Assembly (NCBI RefSeq): GCF_000735345.1
Contig: NZ_JMPJ01000071.1
Coordinates: 62,001-126,000 of the forward strand
DNA: 64,000 bases
Reading direction: 5' to 3'
From: Ewingella americana ATCC 33852
GTDB lineage: Bacteria > Pseudomonadota > Gammaproteobacteria > Enterobacterales > Enterobacteriaceae
This document shows positions 20,814-29,621 of this stretch, one piece after another. Below the pieces are notes generated by a model. It was not told the DNA's origin, made no database searches, and was given only the letters and a program-made list of their open reading frames with translations. The translations under genes were made by a program, and so were the position numbers. Each line of letters begins with the position of its first letter. The stretch's first letter is position 1.

Positions 20814-20877
20814 AAACCGGGACTTCAATACAACAACTTCTTTACTTATGAGGGTTACAAGCTTCGCTCAATAAAGC

Positions 20878-21141
20878 TTATTTATAGAGTTCAGCCGTCG
20901 CGTGATATGCGCCTTCGTTATAAGCCTCAATCACACGGTAAGAGGTCGCGCCTTTGCTGTCGGCTTTGTCAGACAGCTGCTGGCGGATATCCATAGGTAC
21001 GCCATTAACGCCACTGACGCTGATGGTACCCATAGGTTGTAAATTCTGTGCTTGTTCGTTGTTAACCAGGTTGGCAGCTGAAGCGCCAAATGAGATAGCA
21101 GAGAACAGGCTAAGTGCAGCGATAGTAGTCGTGATTTTCAT
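20878..21141 (-). CDS. YhcN/BhsA family (DUF1471) periplasmic stress protein, copy 1
   Basis: A member of the DUF1471 family (YhcN, BhsA, McbA): short secreted proteins tied to acid, peroxide and biofilm stress in E. coli. The 87 residues begin with a signal peptide ending FGASAA. The family core follows: QNLQPMGTISVSGVNG, then DIRQQLSDKADSKGATSYRVIEA and YHATAELYK. The start ATG at 21141 has AGGA eight bases upstream; a longer frame would put 16 unrelated residues before the signal peptide. A near paralog lies 231 bases upstream on the same strand. Position next to argR matches E. coli yhcN. A hairpin-rich 3' region ending in a strong terminator follows. Confidence 0.9.
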   Translation of the reverse strand: MKITTTIAALSLFSAISFGASAANLVNNEQAQNLQPMGTISVSGVNGVPMDIRQQLSDKADSKGATSYRVIEAYNEGAYHATAELYK

Positions 21142-21372
21142 GACAATTTCCTGATATTTATGACGTTGATGCAGGTTATTCGAGAGCAACGTCGATTCAT
21201 GTTTGGATTCATCAGGTCTGTATTATCAAGATTGAAGGGCGTTGTGCGCTCTGGAAACTTGGTGCGTTGCAGCGATAAATCCGTTTTTTTAATGCTTCGG
21301 CCTCATGTTCTTAGGCCAGATAACTTTTCTTACTCAAACTTCTCTTACTAAAACGTCTGTGACTTCAGCGTC

Positions 21373-21636
21373 TTATTGGTAAATTTCTGCCGTAGCGTGG
21401 TAGTTGCCTTCTTGGCGAACTTCAATCACGCGGAAGGCTTTTGCGCCTTGCTCATCGGCTTTATCAGACAGTGCCTGACGGATATCCGTTGGTGCACCGG
21501 CCACGCCGCTGACGCTAATTATGCCGACGGATTGCAGGTTTTTAGCCTGATCTTGCGTGACAGGTTGTGCTGCAAATGCGCCGAATGACAGTGCAGAGAG
21601 AATGCTGAATGCAGCGATGGTAGTGGTAACTTTCAT
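21373..21636 (-). CDS. YhcN/BhsA family (DUF1471) periplasmic stress protein, copy 2
   Basis: The second DUF1471 protein, also 87 residues, is plainly a paralog of its downstream neighbour: the same signal peptide layout (MKVTTTIAAFSILSALSFGA) and the same core (ISVSGVAGAPTDIRQALSDKADEQGA, then YHATAEIYQ). GAGG lies eight bases before the ATG. The 231 bases between the copies show no obvious strong terminator, so co-transcription or separate promoters are both possible. The name yhcN would fit either copy; I cannot say which is the true ortholog. Confidence 0.9.
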   Translation of the reverse strand: MKVTTTIAAFSILSALSFGAFAAQPVTQDQAKNLQSVGIISVSGVAGAPTDIRQALSDKADEQGAKAFRVIEVRQEGNYHATAEIYQ

Positions 21637-22118
21637 GATTGACCTCGTCTCTTTTATTATGTAGTCCGAACAAACAGTGATTCACATCACGGAAATGAGT
21701 ATACATCTAGTAACTCGAAATATTAATAGTTTGCTAATAGTTTTTGGTGTGGTTATAAGGGGGCTAGTAGTGTTTTTAATAACAGAAAAGAATAAAAAAC
21801 GGCTGAAAAATGATCTTTCAGGGCTATTATCCAGATAAATTAACGGGTTATGTGAATTGAACTATTTGTGCTGTATATTGCAGAGATTCACACTAATGAA
21901 ACCATTATGTGAAGACAGTGTGACTGGTAGGGGCGTATTTAACAGCATGACCCAATGTTAGCGGGCAATGCCAGCGGCTCGGCAGGGCGGTTTTGGGGTT
22001 GGAAAGCCATTAATAACCAGAAAAATAGGTAGAAAGGCGGGCTCGCAGGATACCGATGGGTACTTCACGGGTCACCTGCGCATATAATGGTGTGGCTTTA
22101 GTCTTCGGAAGAAGCTGA
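21637..22118. other. Intergenic region between yhcN copy 2 and argR
   Basis: About 480 bases without a supported gene. The part near 21690-21900 is AT-rich, has a TAATAGTTT direct repeat near 21725-21745, and probably holds the yhcN promoter. The part next to argR should hold its terminator, but I see no strong hairpin with a T run there. Confidence 0.5.
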
Positions 22119-22589
22119 TTAAAGCTCTTGTTCGAACAGGCTGAGAATGGCTTCGTACAGCTGTTTCACGCTAAACCCGCGAGCTGGCGTGGTGAAAATG
22201 GTGTCATCCCCGGCGATGGTGCCAAGAATGCCTTCCGATTTGCCTAATGAGTCCAGCAGTCGGGCAATAAGCTGCGCGGCACCCGGACTGGTGCGGATCA
22301 CCACGACGGCGTCGTTGTAGTCGATATCTAACACCAGATTTTTTAACGGGCTGGTGGTGGTCGGGACGCCAATCTCGGCTGGCAGGCAGTACACCATTTC
22401 CATTTTCGCATTGCGGGTGCGTACGGCACCGAACTTGGTCAGCATGCGGGAGACTTTGGATTGGTTGATGTTCTCAAACCCGTCGTCTTGCAGAGCAAGA
22501 ACGATTTCGCCTTGAGAACTGAACTTCTCTTCCTTCAATAAGGCTTTGAAGGCTTTAATTAGATCTTCCTGTTTGGCAGGATTACGCAT
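22119..22589 (-). CDS. argR: Arginine repressor
   Basis: ArgR is the hexameric, arginine-dependent repressor of arginine biosynthesis and an accessory factor for XerCD recombination. The 156 residues equal the E. coli protein. The N-terminal winged helix (1-70) includes [11 protein letters not shown] and [20 protein letters not shown]. The C-terminal domain (80-156) has [12 protein letters not shown] and [13 protein letters not shown], with the two aspartates that bind arginine. The ATG at 22589 is the conserved start; 21 further codons in frame upstream overlap the control region. It is divergent from mdh, as in E. coli. Confidence 0.98.
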   Translation of the reverse strand: MRNPAKQEDLIKAFKALLKEEKFSSQGEIVLALQDDGFENINQSKVSRMLTKFGAVRTRNAKMEMVYCLPAEIGVPTTTSPLKNLVLDIDYNDAVVVIRTSPGAAQLIARLLDSLGKSEGILGTIAGDDTIFTTPARGFSVKQLYEAILSLFEQEL

Positions 22590-22635
22590 TTTGCACCCTA
22601 AGGTCATAACGATAGTGCTGGTGATTATGCATATA

Positions 22636-22653
22636 TATGAATTTTTATGCAAT
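22636..22653 (-). promoter_or_regulatory. ARG box upstream of argR
   Basis: TATGAATTTTTATGCAAT matches the 18-base ARG box consensus (nnTGAATnnnnATTCAnn) with one mismatch, 47 bases before the argR start. A second, poorer half-match lies on the argR side near 22627-22631. Autoregulation by ArgR through paired boxes is known in E. coli. Confidence 0.75.
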
Positions 22654-22767
22654 AAAGATAATCACAGGTAACCCTGAGTTGTGCGCGACGTCTGGTTATA
22701 CCCAATTCCTCAGCGAGTCGTTGTGTAATGAATATGCTGGAATTGTGCATTGTTGACATAAGGCATA

Positions 22768-22782
22768 GTTATTAAATTGTTA
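22768..22782. promoter_or_regulatory. Candidate ArcA binding site in the argR-mdh region
   Basis: GTTATTAAATTGTTA matches the 15-base ArcA-P motif GTTAATTAAATGTTA at 12 of 15 positions, with both GTTA direct repeats at the right spacing. E. coli mdh is repressed by ArcA without oxygen. The site is 270 bases from mdh, so the promoter it controls is not certain. The rest of 22654-23052 holds no gene and must carry the divergent promoters. Confidence 0.45.
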
Positions 22783-23052
22783 TGGAATTGATATTGTCCT
22801 GATGCCACCAACGGGTGTAATGTAACCGCCGGTTAACCTGTCGTGTTTCGTGACGCTATTTTTATGATGTCATTGATTTATGCCATTGATGCATAAGCAA
22901 ATAATCTTAAATAAAGCCGACATACAGCCATAATTACCGCGTAGCTTCGCAATCTCAGGTATAGAGATTGTTGCAGTAGTGCAGTGGATGATGGTCACTA
23001 CCTAGATGAATTCACGGCGCTTTTTAAGTTTATGATAATAAAGGAGTATAGG

Positions 23053-23991
23053 ATGAAAGTTGCAGTTCTCGGTGCAGCTGGCGGTATCGGCCAGGCCCTC
23101 GCCCTTCTACTCAAGACCCAGCTGCCTTCAGGTTCAGAACTCTCTCTGTATGACATTGCTCCCGTTACCCCGGGCGTAGCAGTTGACCTCAGCCACATCC
23201 CTACAGCAGTAAAAATCAAAGGTTTCAGCGGTGAAGATGCAACGCCTGCACTGGTTGGTGCTGACGTGGTTCTGATCTCTGCTGGCGTAGCGCGTAAGCC
23301 GGGCATGGACCGTTCAGACCTGTTCAACGTGAACGCGGGCATCGTCCGTAACCTGATTGAGCAAGTGGCTAAAACCTGTCCGAAAGCACTGATTGGTATC
23401 ATTACCAACCCAGTGAACACCACCGTGGCTATCGCAGCAGAAGTGCTGAAAAAAGCCGGTGTTTACGACAAAAACAAACTGTTCGGCGTGACGACTCTGG
23501 ATGCAATCCGTTCAAACACCTTCGTGGCTGAACTGAAAGGCAAACAACCTCAGGATATCGAAGTTCCAGTAATCGGCGGCCACTCTGGCGTGACTATCCT
23601 GCCACTGCTGTCTCAGATCCCAGGCGTCTCTTTCACTGAAAGCGAAGTCGCTGATCTGACTAAACGTATCCAGAACGCGGGTACCGAAGTGGTTGAAGCT
23701 AAAGCCGGTGGCGGGTCTGCGACGCTGTCTATGGGTCAGGCTGCGGCACGTTTCGGTCTGTCTCTGGTTCGTGCTCTGCAAGGTGAAAGCAACATTGTTG
23801 AATGTGCTTATGTTGAAGGTAAAGGCGAACACGCCCGTTTCTTCGCACAGCCAATCCTGTTGGGTAAAAACGGCGTAGCCGAGCTGAAAAGCGTGGGTAC
23901 TCTGAGTGCCTTCGAGCAGCAATCTCTGGATTCTATGCTCGACGTACTGCGTAAAGATATCGAGTTGGGTGAGCAGTTCATCAACAAGTGA
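23053..23991 (+). CDS. mdh: Malate dehydrogenase
   Basis: Mdh oxidises malate to oxaloacetate with NAD+ in the citric acid cycle. The 312 residues equal E. coli Mdh. The NAD-binding glycine motif GAAGGIGQ is at 7-14, the mobile loop is [10 protein letters not shown] with the substrate arginines at 80-90, ITNPVN is at about 117, and the active-site histidine lies in VIGGHSGVT near 177. The ATG at 23053 follows AGGAGTATAGG. A strong terminator follows the stop. Confidence 0.98.
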   Translation: MKVAVLGAAGGIGQALALLLKTQLPSGSELSLYDIAPVTPGVAVDLSHIPTAVKIKGFSGEDATPALVGADVVLISAGVARKPGMDRSDLFNVNAGIVRNLIEQVAKTCPKALIGIITNPVNTTVAIAAEVLKKAGVYDKNKLFGVTTLDAIRSNTFVAELKGKQPQDIEVPVIGGHSGVTILPLLSQIPGVSFTESEVADLTKRIQNAGTEVVEAKAGGGSATLSMGQAAARFGLSLVRALQGESNIVECAYVEGKGEHARFFAQPILLGKNGVAELKSVGTLSAFEQQSLDSMLDVLRKDIELGEQFINK

Positions 23992-24018
23992 TATCTGCCT
24001 AATAAGCAGTGCCAAATC

Positions 24019-24047
24019 AACCGCCGGTTTTACCCGGCGGTTTTTTT
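24019..24047 (+). terminator. Rho-independent terminator of mdh
   Basis: AACCGCCGG and CCGGCGGTT form the stem and seven Ts follow, 27 bases after the mdh stop. Confidence 0.92.
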
Positions 24048-24076
24048 ATGCCTGTTTCGCAGATTTGGCTGAGCAG

Positions 24077-24343
24077 TCAGGCTTTATTTGGCGCACGGAT
24101 CTTGCGCTCAATTCTTTTAGAGGTCGCCGGATCAAAATAGCGGTTTGGCCAAATGAGAGAAGGATGGATACCTATGGCATCCGCAATAATACGTTCTCCC
24201 TTTGGCCACGGTCGCGATAATGCATTCGCTAAGGTGGATGAACTTAGTCCCGCGCTGCGCGATACTGCCGCCAGCGTTGTACCTTTCTTGCGTAATGCAG
24301 CAATAATGTCTGCCTGATGCCAATTTTCTTTATGTCCTTTCAT
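24077..24343 (-). CDS. sfsB: Ner-like DNA-binding regulator SfsB (Nlp)
   Basis: SfsB/Nlp is a chromosomal relative of the phage Mu Ner protein; in E. coli it was found as an activator affecting maltose genes. The 88 residues hold one helix-turn-helix domain. The conserved stretch runs from WHQADIIAALRKKGTTLAAV through GLSSSTLANALSRPWPKGE to IHPSLIWPNRYFDP, as in E. coli SfsB. AAGGG lies eight bases before the ATG. E. coli sfsB sits next to ispB and murA; here it lies between mdh and ispB and diverges from a gene with a Mu repressor-type domain across 667 AT-rich bases. Confidence 0.92.
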   Translation of the reverse strand: MKGHKENWHQADIIAALRKKGTTLAAVSRSAGLSSSTLANALSRPWPKGERIIADAIGIHPSLIWPNRYFDPATSKRIERKIRAPNKA

Positions 24344-25010
24344 ACGTATTCCCTTTTATTATCGGCAAGTTAATCGTCGTAATATTGATATGATGTTGAT
24401 AGCAAGACCCAGAATATGCACTTTATAAATGGGTGTTCTTTGTTTCTAAAAAGCTTTTCGTTTTTTGGGAAAATATCCCTTTATTCTTGCTAACGCAAAT
24501 GAGTAATACAAATTGTTCTGGATTATTGGCGTAAGACGAACAAAATTGTCTATTTATTATAGGGATAAACAAATGACTTTTTTTGCATGTTTAAAAATAT
24601 GAATAAGAGGTCCGACTAATTACAAGAGTGCCCAAGGCCTTTAGCCGCAAGCAGAGCAGCGCTGGGAAAGAGCTCCTCATGCAAGGTGGGGTTTTATGTC
24701 TATGAAATATAGTGTTTTTATTTATGGTTTTGATTTTTGCGATAACTGTTTAATACTTTCTGAAAAATACAGGGCATGTATTTATTAACTTTCATAAAAA
24801 AGATTAATCGATATCAGAGTTTCCTTTGTGACTTATTGCTGTGACTTAATCAGCTTTATTACCACTATTAAGTAGTGTTATAAGTTATCTGCTTTTATTA
24901 AATCTAAAGCTAAAACGAAAGCAGAACAGGCCATTTATGGACATTTTCACGGCCTCAGCGCGTTATAACAGCATTCTTTTGTGCAAGTGCACAATATGAA
25001 AAGGAACGTT
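24344..25010. other. AT-rich control region between divergent sfsB and the Mu repressor-like gene
   Basis: About 670 bases, clearly richer in A+T than the neighbouring genes. It contains CACTA/TAGTG (24863-24877) lying just before a TATAAG (24879-24884), and a longer inverted repeat at 24979-24994. A 30-codon frame at 24696-24788 (ATG after AAGGTGGGG) is open but has no recognisable relative; I do not call it. No tRNA, insertion sequence end or phage attachment repeat was seen. Confidence 0.55.
24979..24994. promoter_or_regulatory. Inverted repeat, candidate operator of the Mu repressor-like gene
   Basis: TTGTGCA, two bases, then TGCACAA form a perfect inverted repeat ending 16 bases before the chosen start codon and just upstream of its ribosome site. 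Size and symmetry suit a dimeric regulator; autoregulation is an inference. Confidence 0.4.
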
Positions 25011-25379
25011 ATGAAAAAAGAGTGGTTTTCAGCGAGGGAATTAATTGGATTCGAAGGTCTGCCAAATTCTACTCAGGGCATTCATGGTATGGCGCGGCGT
25101 CAGTCATGGTTAAAACGCCGCCGATGGGGTGTTCAAGGACGCGCGGTTGAATATCACATTGGTACCTTACCAATTAAGGCGATGAATAGCCTGGAAATGA
25201 AAGAGCAGTCTGCTGAATATGTTTACACTGCCCATCAAGATCCATTAGCCATTTGGATTGAGAGCTATAAACAGTTAAAAGAAGACGAGCGGGACTTAAT
25301 TATCAAATTTATTGTGCGGGAAGGGATGTCAGAGGTGTTAAATCGTTTGAGCGCCAAGCCCGATGTGCCTGAGGTGTAA
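25011..25379 (+). CDS. Mu repressor/transposase-type N-terminal DNA-binding protein
   Basis: A 122-residue protein with a Mu-type winged-helix DNA-binding domain at residues 2-55. It has the family layout of the phage Mu c repressor and MuA N-termini: W(F/C)S..E, then G(L/M)P.S..G(I/V)H, then W.KR...GV.G.AVEY. The domain is followed by a linker and a C-terminal helical part (about 75-115, from DPLAIWIESYKQL to REGMSEVLNRL), which may be for oligomerisation as in Mu c. No transposase catalytic domain is present. The start at 25011 follows AAGGAACGTT; an in-frame ATG ten codons upstream overlaps the inverted repeat. It diverges from the Ner-like sfsB, repeating the c/ner arrangement of Mu. Target genes are unknown. 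Confidence 0.75.
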   Translation: MKKEWFSARELIGFEGLPNSTQGIHGMARRQSWLKRRRWGVQGRAVEYHIGTLPIKAMNSLEMKEQSAEYVYTAHQDPLAIWIESYKQLKEDERDLIIKFIVREGMSEVLNRLSAKPDVPEV

Positions 25380-25397
25380 AGTCAGGTGATAGCACAA

Positions 25398-25424
25398 CTG
25401 TACCGCAGCCGAGTCGCGGTACAG
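25398..25424. terminator. Hairpin between convergent Mu repressor-like gene and ispB
   Basis: CTGTACCGC and GCGGTACAG form a perfect nine-base-pair stem, but neither strand has a real T run after it. It may be a weak terminator or a transcript-end stabiliser. Confidence 0.45.
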
Positions 25425-25465
25425 TCGTTCTACTTACAGCTTACAGCCGTGCGACAAGAAGCGAA

Positions 25466-26437
25466 TTAGAAGTCTCTTCTCACCGCGATATGCGCCAAGC
25501 CTTCCAGAGCCGTGCGATATGGCGACTCCGGCAGCACCTGCAAGGCGCGAATGGCTTTATCAGCCTCTTCTTCAGCACGAGCGCGGGTGTAGTCGAGCGA
25601 CCCCCACTGATGCATCGCAGCCAGCACCGGCTCCAACAGATGGCGGCCATTTCCTTGCTCGATAGCACCACGGATCATCGCGGACTGCTCGGCGTCGCCG
25701 TGCTTCATGGCGTGAAGCAGAGGCAAGGTCGGTTTGCCTTCGTTCAGGTCATCACCGGTATTTTTACCCAGCGTCTCGCCATTAGCGTCGTAATCCAGCA
25801 GGTCGTCGATCAGCTGGAAAGCCGTGCCGAGGTAGCGACCATAGTCTTGCAGGCCCTGAATTTGTTCCGGGTTGCCACCGGACAACATCGCCGATGACTG
25901 GGATGCTGCTTCGAACAGGCGCGCCGTTTTGCTGTAGATGACCTGCATATAGATCTCTTCCGTAATGTCAGGATCGTTGCAGTTCATCAGCTGTAAAACT
26001 TCACCTTCGGCAATGACGTTGACCGCTTTTGCCATCAATGCCAGCACCGGCATGGAATCTAAATCCGTCATCATCTGGAATGCGCGGGTATAGATAAAGT
26101 CGCCAACCAGCACGCTGGCAGCATTGCCAAAGGCCGCGTTGGCTGTCGCTTTACCTCGGCGCATATCAGATTCATCAACCACGTCGTCATGCAGCAAGGT
26201 CGCGGTATGAATGAACTCGATAAGGGCGGCGATGGTCACATGCTTGTCGCCTTCATAACCCAACGCACGCGCGGTGAGTACGGCAATCATCGGGCGAATG
26301 CGCTTGCCGCCGCCGCTAATGATGTAATAGCCCAGCTGATTGATCAGTGATACATCAGAGTTCAGCTGTTCCAGAATGGTTGCGTTAACCGCAGCCATGT
26401 CCTGCTCGGTGAGATCGATAATCTGTTCTAGGTTCAT
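25466..26437 (-). CDS. ispB: Octaprenyl diphosphate synthase
   Basis: IspB makes the C40 isoprenoid chain of ubiquinone and menaquinone from farnesyl and isopentenyl diphosphate; it is essential in E. coli. The 323 residues carry the first aspartate-rich motif as LLHDDVVDESDMRRG (about 82-95), the second as LIDDLLDYD (near 211) and GGGKRIRP near 43-50. The ATG is at 26437. It diverges from rplU, exactly as in E. coli, across 259 bases holding both promoters. Confidence 0.98.
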   Translation of the reverse strand: MNLEQIIDLTEQDMAAVNATILEQLNSDVSLINQLGYYIISGGGKRIRPMIAVLTARALGYEGDKHVTIAALIEFIHTATLLHDDVVDESDMRRGKATANAAFGNAASVLVGDFIYTRAFQMMTDLDSMPVLALMAKAVNVIAEGEVLQLMNCNDPDITEEIYMQVIYSKTARLFEAASQSSAMLSGGNPEQIQGLQDYGRYLGTAFQLIDDLLDYDANGETLGKNTGDDLNEGKPTLPLLHAMKHGDAEQSAMIRGAIEQGNGRHLLEPVLAAMHQWGSLDYTRARAEEEADKAIRALQVLPESPYRTALEGLAHIAVRRDF

Positions 26438-26593
26438 TGTGTTTTTTCGGCTGCGTTACTCTTCACCGCAATGAGATCTGGCTCACATTGGCACATGGCG
26501 CTAACTGTAAAGGGGATTGTACTTGAAAAACAATGGAGATAAATGCCATCTCGTGAACTGCGCTTTTTTTCTTCTTTTGTCGTGAAAGTGCTC

Positions 26594-26622
26594 TTGTCTT
26601 ATGCTGATTTTTTGCGTAGAAT
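26594..26622 (+). promoter_or_regulatory. Sigma-70 promoter of rplU-rpmA
   Basis: TTGTCT and TAGAAT are spaced by 17 bases. The predicted start is about 68 bases before the rplU ATG, where a ribosomal protein promoter is expected. Confidence 0.7.
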
Positions 26623-26696
26623 TCGCGCCCTATTGTGAATATTTATAGCGCCCTCTGGACTATACAAAGTTGAGTGCGCGGAAAGCGGAGTTTTAT

Positions 26697-27008
26697 ATGT
26701 ACGCGGTTTTCCAAAGTGGTGGTAAACAACACCGTGTTAGCGAAGGGCAGACTATTCGCCTTGAGAAATTGGACATCGCAACTGGTGAAACAGTTGAGTT
26801 CGACCAAGTTTTGATGATTGCTAACGGTGAAGAAATCAATATCGGTCTGCCATTAGTTTCTGGCGGTTTGATCAAGGCAGAAGTTATTGCTCACGGTCGT
26901 GGCGACAAAATTAAGATCGTTAAATTCCGTCGTCGTAAGCATTACCGTAAGCAGCAGGGCCACCGTCAGTGGTTCACTGATGTTAAAATCACCGGCATTA
27001 GCGCTTAA
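26697..27008 (+). CDS. rplU: 50S ribosomal protein L21
   Basis: L21 binds 23S rRNA on the large subunit. The 103 residues equal E. coli L21 and begin [18 protein letters not shown]. The signature [19 protein letters not shown] near the C-terminus contacts rRNA. The ATG at 26697 follows GCGGAG; nine codons in frame upstream are not part of the protein. It is the first gene of rplU-rpmA, with rpmA starting 18 bases later. Confidence 0.99.
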   Translation: MYAVFQSGGKQHRVSEGQTIRLEKLDIATGETVEFDQVLMIANGEEINIGLPLVSGGLIKAEVIAHGRGDKIKIVKFRRRKHYRKQQGHRQWFTDVKITGISA

Positions 27009-27014
27009 GTTTAG

Positions 27015-27284
<270 letters not shown>

Positions 27285-27312
27285 GTTTTTCGAGTCTTAA
27301 GAAAATAGATGT

Positions 27313-27343
27313 AAGCCCCGCAATTCGTTGCGGGGCTTTTTAC
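27313..27343 (+). terminator. Rho-independent terminator after rpmA
   Basis: AAGCCCCGCAA and TTGCGGGGCTT form an 11-base-pair stem with a TTCG loop and a following T run. Some readthrough to yhbE and obgE is likely, as reported for E. coli. Confidence 0.9.
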
Positions 27344-27372
27344 ATTCTGGTTCGCCTAAGCATGGCTGGGAC

Positions 27373-28344
27373 ATGGACACGAAATCGCAGGCACCCATAG
27401 GGATTCTATTAGCGGTGATCACGGCAATGTGCTGGGGTTCGCTGCCAATAGCGATGAAGCAAGTCTTAGTCGTCATGGACCCTTTCACGGTTGTCTGGTT
27501 TAGGTTCTCCCTCGCCGCGGTCGTTCTGGGATGTATTTTGGCGGCACGGCATAGATTGCCGCCGATGCAAATGTTCAAAAGTCCTCGTTGGCTGATTTTA
27601 TTGTTAGTCGCAACCTGCGGATTATTGGGCAATTTCGTCTTATTTGGGTCATCTCTGCAATACCTCAGCCCTACGGCGTCGCAGGTTATTGGGCAGTTAT
27701 CACCCGTCGGCATGATGTTCGCCAGCGTTATTGTCTTGAAAGAGAAGATGCGCGTCACCCAAGTGATTGGGGCAGGCATGCTGATACTAGGCTTGGTGCT
27801 GTTCTTTAATACCAGCCTGATAGAAATTTTCACACGTCTCACGGATTACACCTTGGGTGTATTGCTGGGGATAAGTGCGGCAACGGTTTGGGTTATTTAC
27901 GGCGTTACGCAGAAGGTCTTATTGCGGCGGCTAGCCTCACCTCAGATCTTGTTTTTGCTGTACACTTTATGTTCTATCGCATTGCTCCCGCTGGCCAGTC
28001 CGGCGATGCTCTCGCAGCTCAATAGTTGGCAGTTTGCCTGTTTATTGTTTTGTGGCGCGAATACGTTAGTAGGATATGGCGCATTAGCGGAAGCGATGGC
28101 GAGATGGCAGGCGGCACAAGTAAGTGCATTTGTAACCCTGACGCCATTGTTTACCCTGCTATTTTCAGATTTATTGGCACTTGCCTGGCCTAATATGTTT
28201 GCTGCACCAGTGCTTAACCTGATTGGTTATTTGGGAGCATTCGTGGTGGTGGCGGGAGCGATGTTTTCCGCAATTGGCCATCGTTGGTGGCCTGGTCGGA
28301 CAGAACAAAACCTGGTGGCGACTCTTAAGCAGCCGGGTGAATGA
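27373..28344 (+). CDS. yhbE: EamA/DMT-family inner-membrane transporter YhbE
   Basis: YhbE is an uncharacterised ten-helix transporter of the drug/metabolite family with two EamA repeats. The 323 residues align closely with E. coli YhbE: GILLAVITAMCWGSLPIAMKQ at the start, FGSSLQYLSPTASQVIGQLS, GYGALAEAMARWQAAQ and NLIGYLGAFVVVAGAM near the end. Hydrophobic segments are spread evenly along the length. I chose the ATG at 27373, which opens at the conserved N-terminus; a frame 15 codons longer overlaps the terminator. It is 18 bases before obgE. Confidence 0.93.
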   Translation: MDTKSQAPIGILLAVITAMCWGSLPIAMKQVLVVMDPFTVVWFRFSLAAVVLGCILAARHRLPPMQMFKSPRWLILLLVATCGLLGNFVLFGSSLQYLSPTASQVIGQLSPVGMMFASVIVLKEKMRVTQVIGAGMLILGLVLFFNTSLIEIFTRLTDYTLGVLLGISAATVWVIYGVTQKVLLRRLASPQILFLLYTLCSIALLPLASPAMLSQLNSWQFACLLFCGANTLVGYGALAEAMARWQAAQVSAFVTLTPLFTLLFSDLLALAWPNMFAAPVLNLIGYLGAFVVVAGAMFSAIGHRWWPGRTEQNLVATLKQPGE

Positions 28345-29532
<1,188 letters not shown>

Positions 29533-29564
29533 TTCTACGTTTAAGTGATTGTTTTGATGTCGAT

Positions 29565-29592
29565 AAAGGCCGCCCTCAAGCGGCCTTTTTTA
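29565..29592 (+). terminator. Terminator between convergent obgE and basS
   Basis: AAAGGCCGC and GCGGCCTTT form a nine-base-pair stem followed by Ts on the plus strand, 32 bases after obgE. On the minus strand the T run is short. Confidence 0.85.
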
Positions 29593-29621
29593 TGGCTTAA
29601 ATTTGGCGATTCTGGCTGAGC

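Noticed and set aside
24696-24788. A 30-codon open frame with a G-rich ribosome-site-like stretch in the sfsB to Mu repressor-like interval
   Set aside because: AT-rich random sequence opens short frames often; the peptide has no recognisable feature and no conservation can be tested here.
24344-25010. A remnant prophage or insertion sequence in the Mu-type regulator island
   Set aside because: No transposase, integrase, terminal inverted repeat or target duplication was seen; only the two regulator genes are phage-like.
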